64,000 nucleotides of DNA. It comes from Euwallacea fornicatus (Eukaryota; Arthropoda; Insecta; Coleoptera; Curculionidae). The notes below the pieces were generated by a model. That model searched no databases. It was not told the origin of the DNA and saw only the letters and a program-made list of their open reading frames with translations. Made by a program: the position numbers and the translations under genes. The stretch lies in contig NW_027096015.1 of NCBI RefSeq assembly GCF_040115645.1, positions 186,001-250,000 on the forward strand. Direction: 5' to 3'. Below are positions 50,112 to 63,939 of the stretch, one piece after another; position 1 is the stretch's first letter; every line of letters starts with the position of its first letter.

Positions 50112-53100
50112 GAGATTTTGAAGATGTAACAACACATCATGATTGCATGATGTTCAATTTCCAAGAAAAATAGTACTTTATGTGTTCAACACACATCTTT
50201 TTTGACTTTTCAAAATTTGAAGCTCGATAACATCGGCAAATGAGTATCTAATTTGTTAAAGAATGTGTCCAATTAATCAGTTCGACGAGATTTTGAAGAT
50301 GTCACAACACATCATGATTGCATCTTGTGGAATTTCCAAGAAAAATAGTACTTTATGTGTTCAACACACAACTTTTTTGACATTTCAAACTTTGAAGCTC
50401 GATAACTTCGGCAAATGAGGACCAAATTGATTAAACAAAGTGTCCAATTAATCAGCTCGACGAGATCATTAAGATGTCACAACAAATCATCATTGCATCT
50501 TGTTGAATTTCCAAGAAAAATAGTACTTTAAGTGCTCAAACACATAACTTTTGAGACTTTTCAAAATTTGAAGCTCGATAACTTCGGCAAATGAGTACCA
50601 AATTTGTTAAACAAAGTGTCCAATTAATCAGCTCGACGAGATTTTGAAGATGTCACAACACATCATGATTGCATCTTGTTGAATTTCCAAGAAAAATAGT
50701 ACTTTATGTGTTCAACACACAACTTTTTTGACTTTTCAAACTGTGAAGCTCGATAACTTCGGCAAATGAGTAACAAATTTGTTAAACAAAGTGTCCAATT
50801 AATCAGCTCGACGAGATTTTGAAGATGTCACAACACATCATGATTGCATGATGTTCAGTTTCCAAGAAAAATAGTACTTTATGTGTTCAACACACAACTT
50901 TTTTGACTTTTCAAAATTTGAAGCTCGATAACATCAGCAAATGAGTATCAAATTTGTTAAAGAAAATGTCCAATTAATCAGCTCGACGAGATTTTGAAGA
51001 TGTCACAACACATCATGATTGCATCTTGTGGAATTTCCAAGAAAAATAGTACTTTATGTGTTCAACACACAACTTTTTTGACTTTTCAAACTTTGAAGCT
51101 CGATAACTTCGGCAAATGAGGACCAAATTGGTTAAACAAAGTGTCCAATTAATCAGCTCGACGAGATTTTGAAGATGTCACAACACATCATGATTTCATC
51201 TTGTTGAATTTCCAAGAAAAATAGTACTTTATGTGTTCAACACACAACTTTTTTGACTTTTCAAACTGTGAAGATCGATAACTTCGGCAAATGAGTATCA
51301 AATTTGTTAAACAAAGTGTCCAATTAATCAGCTCGACGAGATTTTGAAGATGTCACAACACATCATGATTGCATGATGTTCAATTTCCAAGAAAAATAGT
51401 ACTTTATGTGTTCAACACACAACTTTTTTGACTTTTCAAACTTTGAAGCTCGATAACTTCGGCAAATGAGGACCAAATTGGTTAAACAAAGTGTCCAATT
51501 AATCAGCTCGACGAGATTTTGAAGATGTCACAACACATCATGATTTCATCTTGTTGAATTTCCAAGAAAAATAGTACTTTATGTGTTCAACACACAACTT
51601 TTTTGACTTTTCAAACTGTGAAGATCGATAACTTCGGCAAATGAGTATCAAATTTGTTAAACAAAGTGTCCAATTAATCAGCTCGACGAGATTTTGAAGA
51701 TGTCACAACACATCATGATTGCATGATGTTCAGTTTCCAAGAAAAATAGTACTATATGTGTTCAACACACAACTTTTTTGACTTTTCAAAATTTGAAGCT
51801 CGATAACATCAGCAAATGAGTATCAAATTTGTTAAAGAAAGTGTCCAATTAATCAGCTCGACGAGATTTTGAAGATGTCACAACACATCATGATTGCATG
51901 ATGTTCAGTTTCCAAGAAAAATAGTACTTTATGTGTTCAACACACAACTTTTTTGACTTTTCAAACTGTGAAGCTCGATAACATCAGCAAATGAGTATCA
52001 AATTTGTTAAAGAAAGTGTCCAATTAATCAGCTCGACGAGATTTTGAAGATGTCACAACACATCATGATTTCATCTTGTTGAATTTCCAAGAAAAATAGT
52101 ACTTTATGTGTTCAACACACAACTTTTTTGACTTTTCAAACTGTGAAGATCGATAACTTCGGCAAATGAGTAACAAATTTGTTAAACAAAGTGTCCAATT
52201 AATCAGCTCGACGAGATTTTGAAGATGTCACAACACATCATGATTGCATGATGTTCAGTTTCCAAGAAAAATAGTACTATATGTGTTCAACACACAACTT
52301 TTTTGACTTTTCAAAATTTGAAGCTCGATAACATCAGCAAATGAGTATCAAATTTGTTAAAGAAAGTGTCCAATTAATCAGCTCGACGAGATTTTGAAGA
52401 TGTCACAACACATCATGATTGCATGATGTTCAATTTCCAAGAAAAATAGTACTTTATGTGTTCAACACACAACTTTTTTGACTTTTCAAACTGTGAAGCT
52501 CGATAACTTCGGCAAATGAGTATCAAATTTGTTAAACAAAGTGTCCAATTAATCAGCTCGACGAGATTTTGAAGATGTTACAACACATCATGATTGCATG
52601 ATGTTCAATTTCCAAGAAAAATAGTACTTTATGTGTTCAACACACAACTTTTTTGACTTTTCAAACTGTGAAGCTCGATAACTTCGGCAAATGAGTATCA
52701 AATTTGTTAAACAAAGTGTCCAATTAATCGGCTCGACGAGATTTTGAAGATGTCACAACACATCATGATTGCATCTTGTTGAATTTCCAAGAAAAATAGT
52801 ACTTTATGTGTTCAACACACAACTTTTTTGACTTTTCAAAATTTGAAGCTCGATAACATCGGCAAATGAGTATCAAATTTGTTAAAGAAAGTGTCCAATT
52901 AATCAGCTCGACGAGATTTTGAAGATGTCACAACACATCATGATTGCATGATGTTCAATTTCCAAGAAAAATAGTACTTTATGTGTTCAACACACAACTT
53001 TTTTGACTTTTCAAACTGTGAAGCTCGATAACTTCGGCAAATGAGTATCAAATTTGTTAAACAAAGTGTCCAATTAATCGGCTCGACGAGATTTTGAAGA

Positions 53101-53612
53101 TGTCACAACACATCATGATTGCATCTTGTTGAATTTCCAAGAAAAATAGTACTTTATGTGTTCAACACACAACTTTTTTGACTTTTCAAAATTTGAAGCT
53201 CGATAACATCGGCAAATGAGTATCAAATTTGTTAAAGAAAGTGTCCAATTAATCAGCTCGACGAGATTTTGAAGATGTCACAACACATCATGATTGCATG
53301 ATGTTCAATTTCCAAGAAAAATAGTACTTTATGTGTTCAACACACAACTTTTTTGACTTTTCAAACTGTGAAGCTCGATAACTTCGGCAAATGAGTATCA
53401 AATTTGTTAAACAAAGTGTCCAATTAATCGGCTCGACGAGATTTTGAAGATGTCTCAACACATCATGATTGCATCTTGTTGAATTTCCAAGAAAAATAGT
53501 ACTTTATGTGTTCAACACACAACTTTTTTGACTTTTCAAAATTTGAAGCTCGATAACATCGGCAAATGAGTATCTAATTTGTTAAAGAATGTGTCCAATT
53601 AATCAGTTCGAC
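50112..53612 (+). repeat. 34-monomer unit, truncated copy U2 (20 monomers)
   Basis: 3,501 bp matching 44161-47661 at an offset of 5951. It differs from U1 at its first monomer (GTAACAAC and ACACATCTTT), at about 51961 (ACTGTG for AATTTG) and at 53438 (GTCTCAAC for GTCACAAC). At 53613, where U1 has a CTTGTGG monomer (47662), the sequence instead restarts the unit from its first monomer. U2 therefore lacks the last 14 monomers. Confidence 0.9.
50462..50637 (+). repeat. GAGATCATT landmark monomer of U2
   Basis: Same monomer as 44511, 5951 bp downstream. Confidence 0.9.
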
Positions 53613-56600
53613 GAGATTTTGAAGATGTCACAACACATCATGATTGCATGATGTTCAATTTCCAAGAAAAATAGTACTTTATGTGTTCAACACACAACTT
53701 TTTTGACTTTTCAAAATTTGAAGCTCGATAACATCGGCAAATGAGTATCTAATTTGTTAAAGAATGTGTCCAATTAATCAGTTCGACGAGATTTTGAAGA
53801 TGTCACAACACATCATGATTGCATCTTGTGGAATTTCCAAGAAAAATAGTACTTTATGTGTTCAACACACAACTTTTTTGACATTTCAAACTTTGAAGCT
53901 CGATAACTTCGGCAAATGAGGACCAAATTGATTAAACAAAGTGTCCAATTAATCAGCTCGACGAGATCATTAAGATGTCACAACAAATCATCATTGCATC
54001 TTGTTGAATTTCCAAGAAAAATAGTACTTTAAGTGCTCAAACACATAACTTTTGAGACTTTTCAAAATTTGAAGCTCGATAACTTCGGCAAATGAGTACC
54101 AAATTTGTTAAACAAAGTGTCCAATTAATCAGCTCGACGAGATTTTGAAGATGTCACAACACATCATGATTGCATCTTGTTGAATTTCCAAGAAAAATAG
54201 TACTTTATGTGTTCAACACACAACTTTTTTGACTTTTCAAACTGTGAAGCTCGATAACTTCGGCAAATGAGTAACAAATTTGTTAAACAAAGTGTCCAAT
54301 TAATCAGCTCGACGAGATTTTGAAGATGTCACAACACATCATGATTGCATGATGTTCAGTTTCCAAGAAAAATAGTACTTTATGTGTTCAACACACAACT
54401 TTTTTGACTTTTCAAAATTTGAAGCTCGATAACATCAGCAAATGAGTATCAAATTTGTTAAAGAAAATGTCCAATTAATCAGCTCGACGAGATTTTGAAG
54501 ATGTCACAACACATCATGATTGCATCTTGTGGAATTTCCAAGAAAAATAGTACTTTATGTGTTCAACACACAACTTTTTTGACTTTTCAAACTTTGAAGC
54601 TCGATAACTTCGGCAAATGAGGACCAAATTGGTTAAACAAAGTGTCCAATTAATCAGCTCGACGAGATTTTGAAGATGTCACAACACATCATGATTTCAT
54701 CTTGTTGAATTTCCAAGAAAAATAGTACTTTATGTGTTCAACACACAACTTTTTTGACTTTTCAAACTGTGAAGATCGATAACTTCGGCAAATGAGTATC
54801 AAATTTGTTAAACAAAGTGTCCAATTAATCAGCTCGACGAGATTTTGAAGATGTCACAACACATCATGATTGCATGATGTTCAATTTCCAAGAAAAATAG
54901 TACTTTATGTGTTCAACACACAACTTTTTTGACTTTTCAAACTTTGAAGCTCGATAACTTCGGCAAATGAGGACCAAATTGGTTAAACAAAGTGTCCAAT
55001 TAATCAGCTCGACGAGATTTTGAAGATGTCACAACACATCATGATTTCATCTTGTTGAATTTCCAAGAAAAATAGTACTTTATGTGTTCAACACACAACT
55101 TTTTTGACTTTTCAAACTGTGAAGATCGATAACTTCGGCAAATGAGTATCAAATTTGTTAAACAAAGTGTCCAATTAATCAGCTCGACGAGATTTTGAAG
55201 ATGTCACAACACATCATGATTGCATGATGTTCAGTTTCCAAGAAAAATAGTACTATATGTGTTCAACACACAACTTTTTTGACTTTTCAAAATTTGAAGC
55301 TCGATAACATCAGCAAATGAGTATCAAATTTGTTAAAGAAAGTGTCCAATTAATCAGCTCGACGAGATTTTGAAGATGTCACAACACATCATGATTGCAT
55401 GATGTTCAGTTTCCAAGAAAAATAGTACTTTATGTGTTCAACACACAACTTTTTTGACTTTTCAAAATTTGAAGCTCGATAACATCAGCAAATGAGTATC
55501 AAATTTGTTAAAGAAAGTGTCCAATTAATCAGCTCGACGAGATTTTGAAGATGTCACAACACATCATGATTTCATCTTGTTGAATTTCCAAGAAAAATAG
55601 TACTTTATGTGTTCAACACACAACTTTTTTGACTTTTCAAACTGTGAAGATCGATAACTTCGGCAAATGAGTAACAAATTTGTTAAACAAAGTGTCCAAT
55701 TAATCAGCTCGACGAGATTTTGAAGATGTCACAACACATCATGATTGCATGATGTTCAGTTTCCAAGAAAAATAGTACTATATGTGTTCAACACACAACT
55801 TTTTTGACTTTTCAAAATTTGAAGCTCGATAACATCAGCAAATGAGTATCAAATTTGTTAAAGAAAGTGTCCAATTAATCAGCTCGACGAGATTTTGAAG
55901 ATGTCACAACACATCATGATTGCATGATGTTCAATTTCCAAGAAAAATAGTACTTTATGTGTTCAACACACAACTTTTTTGACTTTTCAAACTGTGAAGC
56001 TCGATAACTTCGGCAAATGAGTATCAAATTTGTTAAACAAAGTGTCCAATTAATCAGCTCGACGAGATTTTGAAGATGTTACAACACATCATGATTGCAT
56101 GATGTTCAATTTCCAAGAAAAATAGTACTTTATGTGTTCAACACACAACTTTTTTGACTTTTCAAACTGTGAAGCTCGATAACTTCGGCAAATGAGTATC
56201 AAATTTGTTAAACAAAGTGTCCAATTAATCGGCTCGACGAGATTTTGAAGATGTCACAACACATCATGATTGCATCTTGTTGAATTTCCAAGAAAAATAG
56301 TACTTTATGTGTTCAACACACAACTTTTTTGACTTTTCAAAATTTGAAGCTCGATAACATCGGCAAATGAGTATCAAATTTGTTAAAGAAAGTGTCCAAT
56401 TAATCAGCTCGACGAGATTTTGAAGATGTCACAACACATCATGATTGCATGATGTTCAATTTCCAAGAAAAATAGTACTTTATGTGTTCAACACACAACT
56501 TTTTTGACTTTTCAAACTGTGAAGCTCGATAACTTCGGCAAATGAGTATCAAATTTGTTAAACAAAGTGTCCAATTAATCGGCTCGACGAGATTTTGAAG

Positions 56601-59563
56601 ATGTCACAACACATCATGATTGCATCTTGTTGAATTTCCAAGAAAAATAGTACTTTATGTGTTCAACACACAACTTTTTTGACTTTTCAAAATTTGAAGC
56701 TCGATAACATCGGCAAATGAGTATCAAATTTGTTAAAGAAAGTGTCCAATTAATCAGCTCGACGAGATTTTGAAGATGTCACAACACATCATGATTGCAT
56801 GATGTTCAATTTCCAAGAAAAATAGTACTTTATGTGTTCAACACACAACTTTTTTGACTTTTCAAACTGTGAAGCTCGATAACTTCGGCAAATGAGTATC
56901 AAATTTGTTAAACAAAGTGTCCAATTAATCGGCTCGACGAGATTTTGAAGATGTCACAACACATCATGATTGCATCTTGTTGAATTTCCAAGAAAAATAG
57001 TACTTTATGTGTTCAACACACAACTTTTTTGACTTTTCAAAATTTGAAGCTCGATAACATCGGCAAATGAGTATCTAATTTGTTAAAGAATGTGTCCAAT
57101 TAATCAGTTCGACGAGATTTTGAAGATGTCACAACACATCATGATTGCATCTTGTGGAATTTCCAAGAAAAATAGTACTTTATGTGTTCAACACACAACT
57201 TTTTTGACTTTTCAAACTGTGAAGATCGATAACTTCGGCAAATGAGTATCAAATTTGTTAAACAAAGTGTCCAATTAATCAGCTCGACGAGATTTTGAAG
57301 ATGTCACAACACATCATGATTGCATGATGTTCAGTTTCCAAGAAAAATAGTACTTTATGTGTTCAACACACAACTTTTTTGACTTTTCAAAATTTGAAGC
57401 TCGATAACATCAGCAAATGAGTATCAAATTTGTTAAAGAAAGTGTCCAATTAATCAGCTCGACGAGATTTTGAAGATGTCACAACACATCATGATTGCAT
57501 GATGTTCAATTTCCAAGAAAAATAGTACTTTATGTGTTCAACACACAACTTTTTTGACTTTTCAAACTGTGAAGCTCGATAACATCGGCAAATGAGTATC
57601 TAATTTGTTAAAGAATGTGTCCAATTAATCAGTTCGACGAGATTTTGAAGATGTCACAACACATCATGATTGCATCTTGTGGAATTTCCAAGAAAAATAG
57701 TACTTTATGTGTTCAACACACAACTTTTTTGACTTTTCAAACTGTGAAGATCGATAACTTCGGCAAATGAGTATCAAATTTGTTAAACAAAGTGTCCAAT
57801 TAATCGGCTCGACGAGATTTTGAAGATGTCACAACACATCATGATTGCATGATGTTCAGTTTCCAAGAAAAATAGTACTTTATGTGTTCAACACACAACT
57901 TTTTTGACTTTTCAAAATTTGAAGCTCGATAACATCAGCAAATGAGTATCAAATTTGTTAAAGAAAGTGTCCAATTAATCAGCTCGACGAGATTTTGAAG
58001 ATGTCACAACACATCATGATTGCATGATGTTCAATTTCCAAGAAAAATAGTACTTTATGTGTTCAACACACAACTTTTTTGACTTTTCAAACTGTGAAGC
58101 TCGATAACATCGGCAAATGAGTATCTAATTTGTTAAAGAATGTGTCCAATTAATCAGTTCGACGAGATTTTGAAGATGTCACAACACATCATGATTGCAT
58201 CTTGTGGAATTTCCAAGAAAAATAGTACTTTATGTGTTCAACACACAACTTTTTTGACATTTCAAACTTTGAAGCTCGATAACTTCGGCAAATGAGTACC
58301 AAATTTGTTAAACAAAGTGTCCAATTAATCAGCTCGACGAGATTTTGAAGATGTCACAACACATCATGATTGCATGATGTTCAGTTTCCAAGAAAAATAG
58401 TACTTTATGTGTTCAACACACAACTTTTTTGACTTTTCAAAATTTGAAGCTCGATAACTTCGGCAAATGAGTATCAAATTTGTTAAACAAAGTGTCCAAT
58501 TAATCAGCTCAACGAGATTTTGAAGATGTCACAACACATAATGATTGCATGATGTTCAGTTTCCAAGAAAAATAGTACTTTATGTGTTCAACACACAACT
58601 TTTTTGACTTTTCAAACTGTGAAGCTCGATAACTTCGGCAAATGAGTAACAAATTTGTTAAACAAAGTGTCCAATTAATCAGCTCGACGAGATTTTGAAG
58701 ATGTCACAACACATCATGATTGCATGATGTTCAGTTTCCAAGAAAAATAGTACTTTATGTGTTCAACACACAACTTTTTTGACTTTTCAAAATTTGAAGC
58801 TCGATAACATCAGCAAATGAGTATCAAATTTGTTAAAGAAAGTGTCCAATTAATCAGCTCGACGAGATTTTGAAGATGTCACAACACATCATGATTGCAT
58901 GATGTTCAATTTCCAAGAAAAATAGTACTTTATGTGTTCAACACACAACTTTTTTGACTTTTCAAACTGTGAAGCTCGATAACTTCGGCAAATGAGTATC
59001 AAATTTGTTAAACAAAGTGTCCAATTAATCAGCTCAACGAGATTTTGAAGATGTCACAACACATCATGATTGCATCTTGTTGAATTTCCAAGAAAAATAG
59101 TACTTTATGTGTTCAACACACAACTTTTTTGACTTTTCAAACTGTGAAGCTCGATAACTTCGGCAAATGAGTAACAAATTTGTTAAACAAAGTGTCCAAT
59201 TAATCAGCTCGACGAGATTTTGAAGATGTCACAACACATCATGATTGCATGATGTTCAGTTTCCAAGAAAAATAGTACTTTATGTGTTCAACACACAACT
59301 TTTTTGACTTTTCAAAATTTGAAGCTCGATAACATCAGCAAATGAGTATCAAATTTGTTAAAGAAAATGTCCAATTAATCAGCTCGACGAGATTTTGAAG
59401 ATGTCACAACACATCATGATTGCATCTTGTGGAATTTCCAAGAAAAATAGTACTTTATGTGTTCAACACACAACTTTTTTGACATTTCAAACTGTGAAGC
59501 TCGATAACTTCGGCAAATGAGTAACAAATTTGTTAAACAAAGTGTCCAATTATTCAGCTCGAC
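53613..59563 (+). repeat. 34-monomer higher-order unit, copy U3 (5,951 bp)
   Basis: Matches U1 at an offset of 9452 bp, including U1-type alleles where U1 and U2 differ (AATTTG near 55455, GTCACAAC at 56937). The GAGATCATT monomer is at 53963. Confidence 0.9.
53963..54138 (+). repeat. GAGATCATT landmark monomer of U3
   Basis: Same monomer, only 3501 bp after the previous one, showing that 14 monomers are missing from U2. Confidence 0.9.
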
Positions 59564-59913
59564 GAGATTTTGAAGATGTAACAACACATCATGATTGCAT
59601 GATGTTCAATTTCCAAGAAAAATAGTACTTTATGTGTTCAACACACATCTTTTTTGACTTTTCAAAATTTGAAGCTCGATAACATCGGCAAATGAGTATC
59701 TAATTTGTTAAAGAATGTGTCCAATTAATCAGTTCGACGAGATTTTGAAGATGTCACAACACATCATGATTGCATCTTGTGGAATTTCCAAGAAAAATAG
59801 TACTTTATGTGTTCAACACACAACTTTTTTGACATTTCAAACTTTGAAGCTCGATAACTTCGGCAAATGAGGACCAAATTGATTAAACAAAGTGTCCAAT
59901 TAATCAGCTCGAC

Positions 59914-60089
59914 GAGATCATTAAGATGTCACAACAAATCATCATTGCATCTTGTTGAATTTCCAAGAAAAATAGTACTTTAAGTGCTCAAACACATAAC
60001 TTTTGAGACTTTTCAAAATTTGAAGCTCGATAACTTCGGCAAATGAGTACCAAATTTGTTAAACAAAGTGTCCAATTAATCAGCTCGAC
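59914..60089 (+). repeat. GAGATCATT landmark monomer of U4
   Basis: Same monomer, 5951 bp after the one in U3. Confidence 0.9.
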
Positions 60090-63000
60090 GAGATTTTGAA
60101 GATGTCACAACACATCATGATTGCATCTTGTTGAATTTCCAAGAAAAATAGTACTTTATGTGTTCAACACACAACTTTTTTGACTTTTCAAACTGTGAAG
60201 CTCGATAACTTCGGCAAATGAGTAACAAATTTGTTAAACAAAGTGTCCAATTAATCAGCTCGACGAGATTTTGAAGATGTCACAACACATCATGATTGCA
60301 TGATGTTCAGTTTCCAAGAAAAATAGTACTTTATGTGTTCAACACACAACTTTTTTGACTTTTCAAAATTTGAAGCTCGATAACATCAGCAAATGAGTAT
60401 CAAATTTGTTAAAGAAAATGTCCAATTAATCAGCTCGACGAGATTTTGAAGATGTCACAACACATCATGATTGCATCTTGTGGAATTTCCAAGAAAAATA
60501 GTACTTTATGTGTTCAACACACAACTTTTTTGACTTTTCAAACTTTGAAGCTCGATAACTTCGGCAAATGAGGACCAAATTGGTTAAACAAAGTGTCCAA
60601 TTAATCAGCTCGACGAGATTTTGAAGATGTCACAACACATCATGATTTCATCTTGTTGAATTTCCAAGAAAAATAGTACTTTATGTGTTCAACACACAAC
60701 TTTTTTGACTTTTCAAACTGTGAAGATCGATAACTTCGGCAAATGAGTATCAAATTTGTTAAACAAAGTGTCCAATTAATCAGCTCGACGAGATTTTGAA
60801 GATGTCACAACACATCATGATTGCATGATGTTCAATTTCCAAGAAAAATAGTACTTTATGTGTTCAACACACAACTTTTTTGACTTTTCAAACTTTGAAG
60901 CTCGATAACTTCGGCAAATGAGGACCAAATTGGTTAAACAAAGTGTCCAATTAATCAGCTCGACGAGATTTTGAAGATGTCACAACACATCATGATTTCA
61001 TCTTGTTGAATTTCCAAGAAAAATAGTACTTTATGTGTTCAACACACAACTTTTTTGACTTTTCAAACTGTGAAGATCGATAACTTCGGCAAATGAGTAT
61101 CAAATTTGTTAAACAAAGTGTCCAATTAATCAGCTCGACGAGATTTTGAAGATGTCACAACACATCATGATTGCATGATGTTCAGTTTCCAAGAAAAATA
61201 GTACTATATGTGTTCAACACACAACTTTTTTGACTTTTCAAAATTTGAAGCTCGATAACATCAGCAAATGAGTATCAAATTTGTTAAAGAAAGTGTCCAA
61301 TTAATCAGCTCGACGAGATTTTGAAGATGTCACAACACATCATGATTGCATGATGTTCAGTTTCCAAGAAAAATAGTACTTTATGTGTTCAACACACAAC
61401 TTTTTTGACTTTTCAAACTGTGAAGCTCGATAACATCAGCAAATGAGTATCAAATTTGTTAAAGAAAGTGTCCAATTAATCAGCTCGACGAGATTTTGAA
61501 GATGTCACAACACATCATGATTTCATCTTGTTGAATTTCCAAGAAAAATAGTACTTTATGTGTTCAACACACAACTTTTTTGACTTTTCAAACTGTGAAG
61601 ATCGATAACTTCGGCAAATGAGTAACAAATTTGTTAAACAAAGTGTCCAATTAATCAGCTCGACGAGATTTTGAAGATGTCACAACACATCATGATTGCA
61701 TGATGTTCAGTTTCCAAGAAAAATAGTACTATATGTGTTCAACACACAACTTTTTTGACTTTTCAAAATTTGAAGCTCGATAACATCAGCAAATGAGTAT
61801 CAAATTTGTTAAAGAAAGTGTCCAATTAATCAGCTCGACGAGATTTTGAAGATGTCACAACACATCATGATTGCATGATGTTCAATTTCCAAGAAAAATA
61901 GTACTTTATGTGTTCAACACACAACTTTTTTGACTTTTCAAACTGTGAAGCTCGATAACTTCGGCAAATGAGTATCAAATTTGTTAAACAAAGTGTCCAA
62001 TTAATCAGCTCGACGAGATTTTGAAGATGTTACAACACATCATGATTGCATGATGTTCAATTTCCAAGAAAAATAGTACTTTATGTGTTCAACACACAAC
62101 TTTTTTGACTTTTCAAACTGTGAAGCTCGATAACTTCGGCAAATGAGTATCAAATTTGTTAAACAAAGTGTCCAATTAATCGGCTCGACGAGATTTTGAA
62201 GATGTCACAACACATCATGATTGCATCTTGTTGAATTTCCAAGAAAAATAGTACTTTATGTGTTCAACACACAACTTTTTTGACTTTTCAAAATTTGAAG
62301 CTCGATAACATCGGCAAATGAGTATCAAATTTGTTAAAGAAAGTGTCCAATTAATCAGCTCGACGAGATTTTGAAGATGTCACAACACATCATGATTGCA
62401 TGATGTTCAATTTCCAAGAAAAATAGTACTTTATGTGTTCAACACACAACTTTTTTGACTTTTCAAACTGTGAAGCTCGATAACTTCGGCAAATGAGTAT
62501 CAAATTTGTTAAACAAAGTGTCCAATTAATCGGCTCGACGAGATTTTGAAGATGTCACAACACATCATGATTGCATCTTGTTGAATTTCCAAGAAAAATA
62601 GTACTTTATGTGTTCAACACACAACTTTTTTGACTTTTCAAAATTTGAAGCTCGATAACATCGGCAAATGAGTATCAAATTTGTTAAAGAAAGTGTCCAA
62701 TTAATCAGCTCGACGAGATTTTGAAGATGTCACAACACATCATGATTGCATGATGTTCAATTTCCAAGAAAAATAGTACTTTATGTGTTCAACACACAAC
62801 TTTTTTGACTTTTCAAACTGTGAAGCTCGATAACTTCGGCAAATGAGTATCAAATTTGTTAAACAAAGTGTCCAATTAATCGGCTCGACGAGATTTTGAA
62901 GATGTCTCAACACATCATGATTGCATCTTGTTGAATTTCCAAGAAAAATAGTACTTTATGTGTTCAACACACAACTTTTTTGACTTTTCAAAATTTGAAG

Positions 63001-63939
63001 CTCGATAACATCGGCAAATGAGTATCTAATTTGTTAAAGAATGTGTCCAATTAATCAGTTCGACGAGATTTTGAAGATGTCACAACACATCATGATTGCA
63101 TCTTGTGGAATTTCCAAGAAAAATAGTACTTTATGTGTTCAACACACAACTTTTTTGACTTTTCAAACTGTGAAGATCGATAACTTCGGCAAATGAGTAT
63201 CAAATTTGTTAAACAAAGTGTCCAATTAATCAGCTCGACGAGATTTTGAAGATGTCACAACACATCATGATTGCATGATGTTCAGTTTCCAAGAAAAATA
63301 GTACTTTATGTGTTCAACACACAACTTTTTTGACTTTTCAAAATTTGAAGCTCGATAACATCAGCAAATGAGTATCAAATTTGTTAAAGAAAGTGTCCAA
63401 TTAATCAGCTCGACGAGATTTTGAAGATGTCACAACACATCATGATTGCATGATGTTCAATTTCCAAGAAAAATAGTACTTTATGTGTTCAACACACAAC
63501 TTTTTTGACTTTTCAAACTGTGAAGCTCGATAACATCGGCAAATGAGTATCTAATTTGTTAAAGAATGTGTCCAATTAATCAGTTCGACGAGATTTTGAA
63601 GATGTCACAACACATCATGATTGCATCTTGTGGAATTTCCAAGAAAAATAGTACTTTATGTGTTCAACACACAACTTTTTTGACTTTTCAAACTGTGAAG
63701 ATCGATAACTTCGGCAAATGAGTATCAAATTTGTTAAACAAAGTGTCCAATTAATCGGCTCGACGAGATTTTGAAGATGTCACAACACATCATGATTGCA
63801 TGATGTTCAGTTTCCAAGAAAAATAGTACTTTATGTGTTCAACACACAACTTTTTTGACTTTTCAAAATTTGAAGCTCGATAACATCAGCAAATGAGTAT
63901 CAAATTTGTTAAAGAAAGTGTCCAATTAATCAGCTCGAC

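Larger units (their letters stand above)
44161..53612 (+). repeat. 54-monomer composite HOR, copy 1 (9,452 bp)
   Basis: U1 plus truncated U2. The GAGATCATT monomers at 44511 and 50462 are each followed 9452 bp later by ones at 53963 and 59914. Differences between U1 and U2 are reproduced between U3 and U4, so the composite itself was duplicated after U2 formed. Confidence 0.88.
53613..63064 (+). repeat. 54-monomer composite HOR, copy 2 (9,452 bp)
   Basis: U3 plus the first 20 monomers of U4. It follows copy 1 directly. I see no difference from copy 1 at the diagnostic sites checked, though I did not compare every base. Beyond 63064 the sequence follows the full 34-mer instead of restarting a composite. 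Confidence 0.85.
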
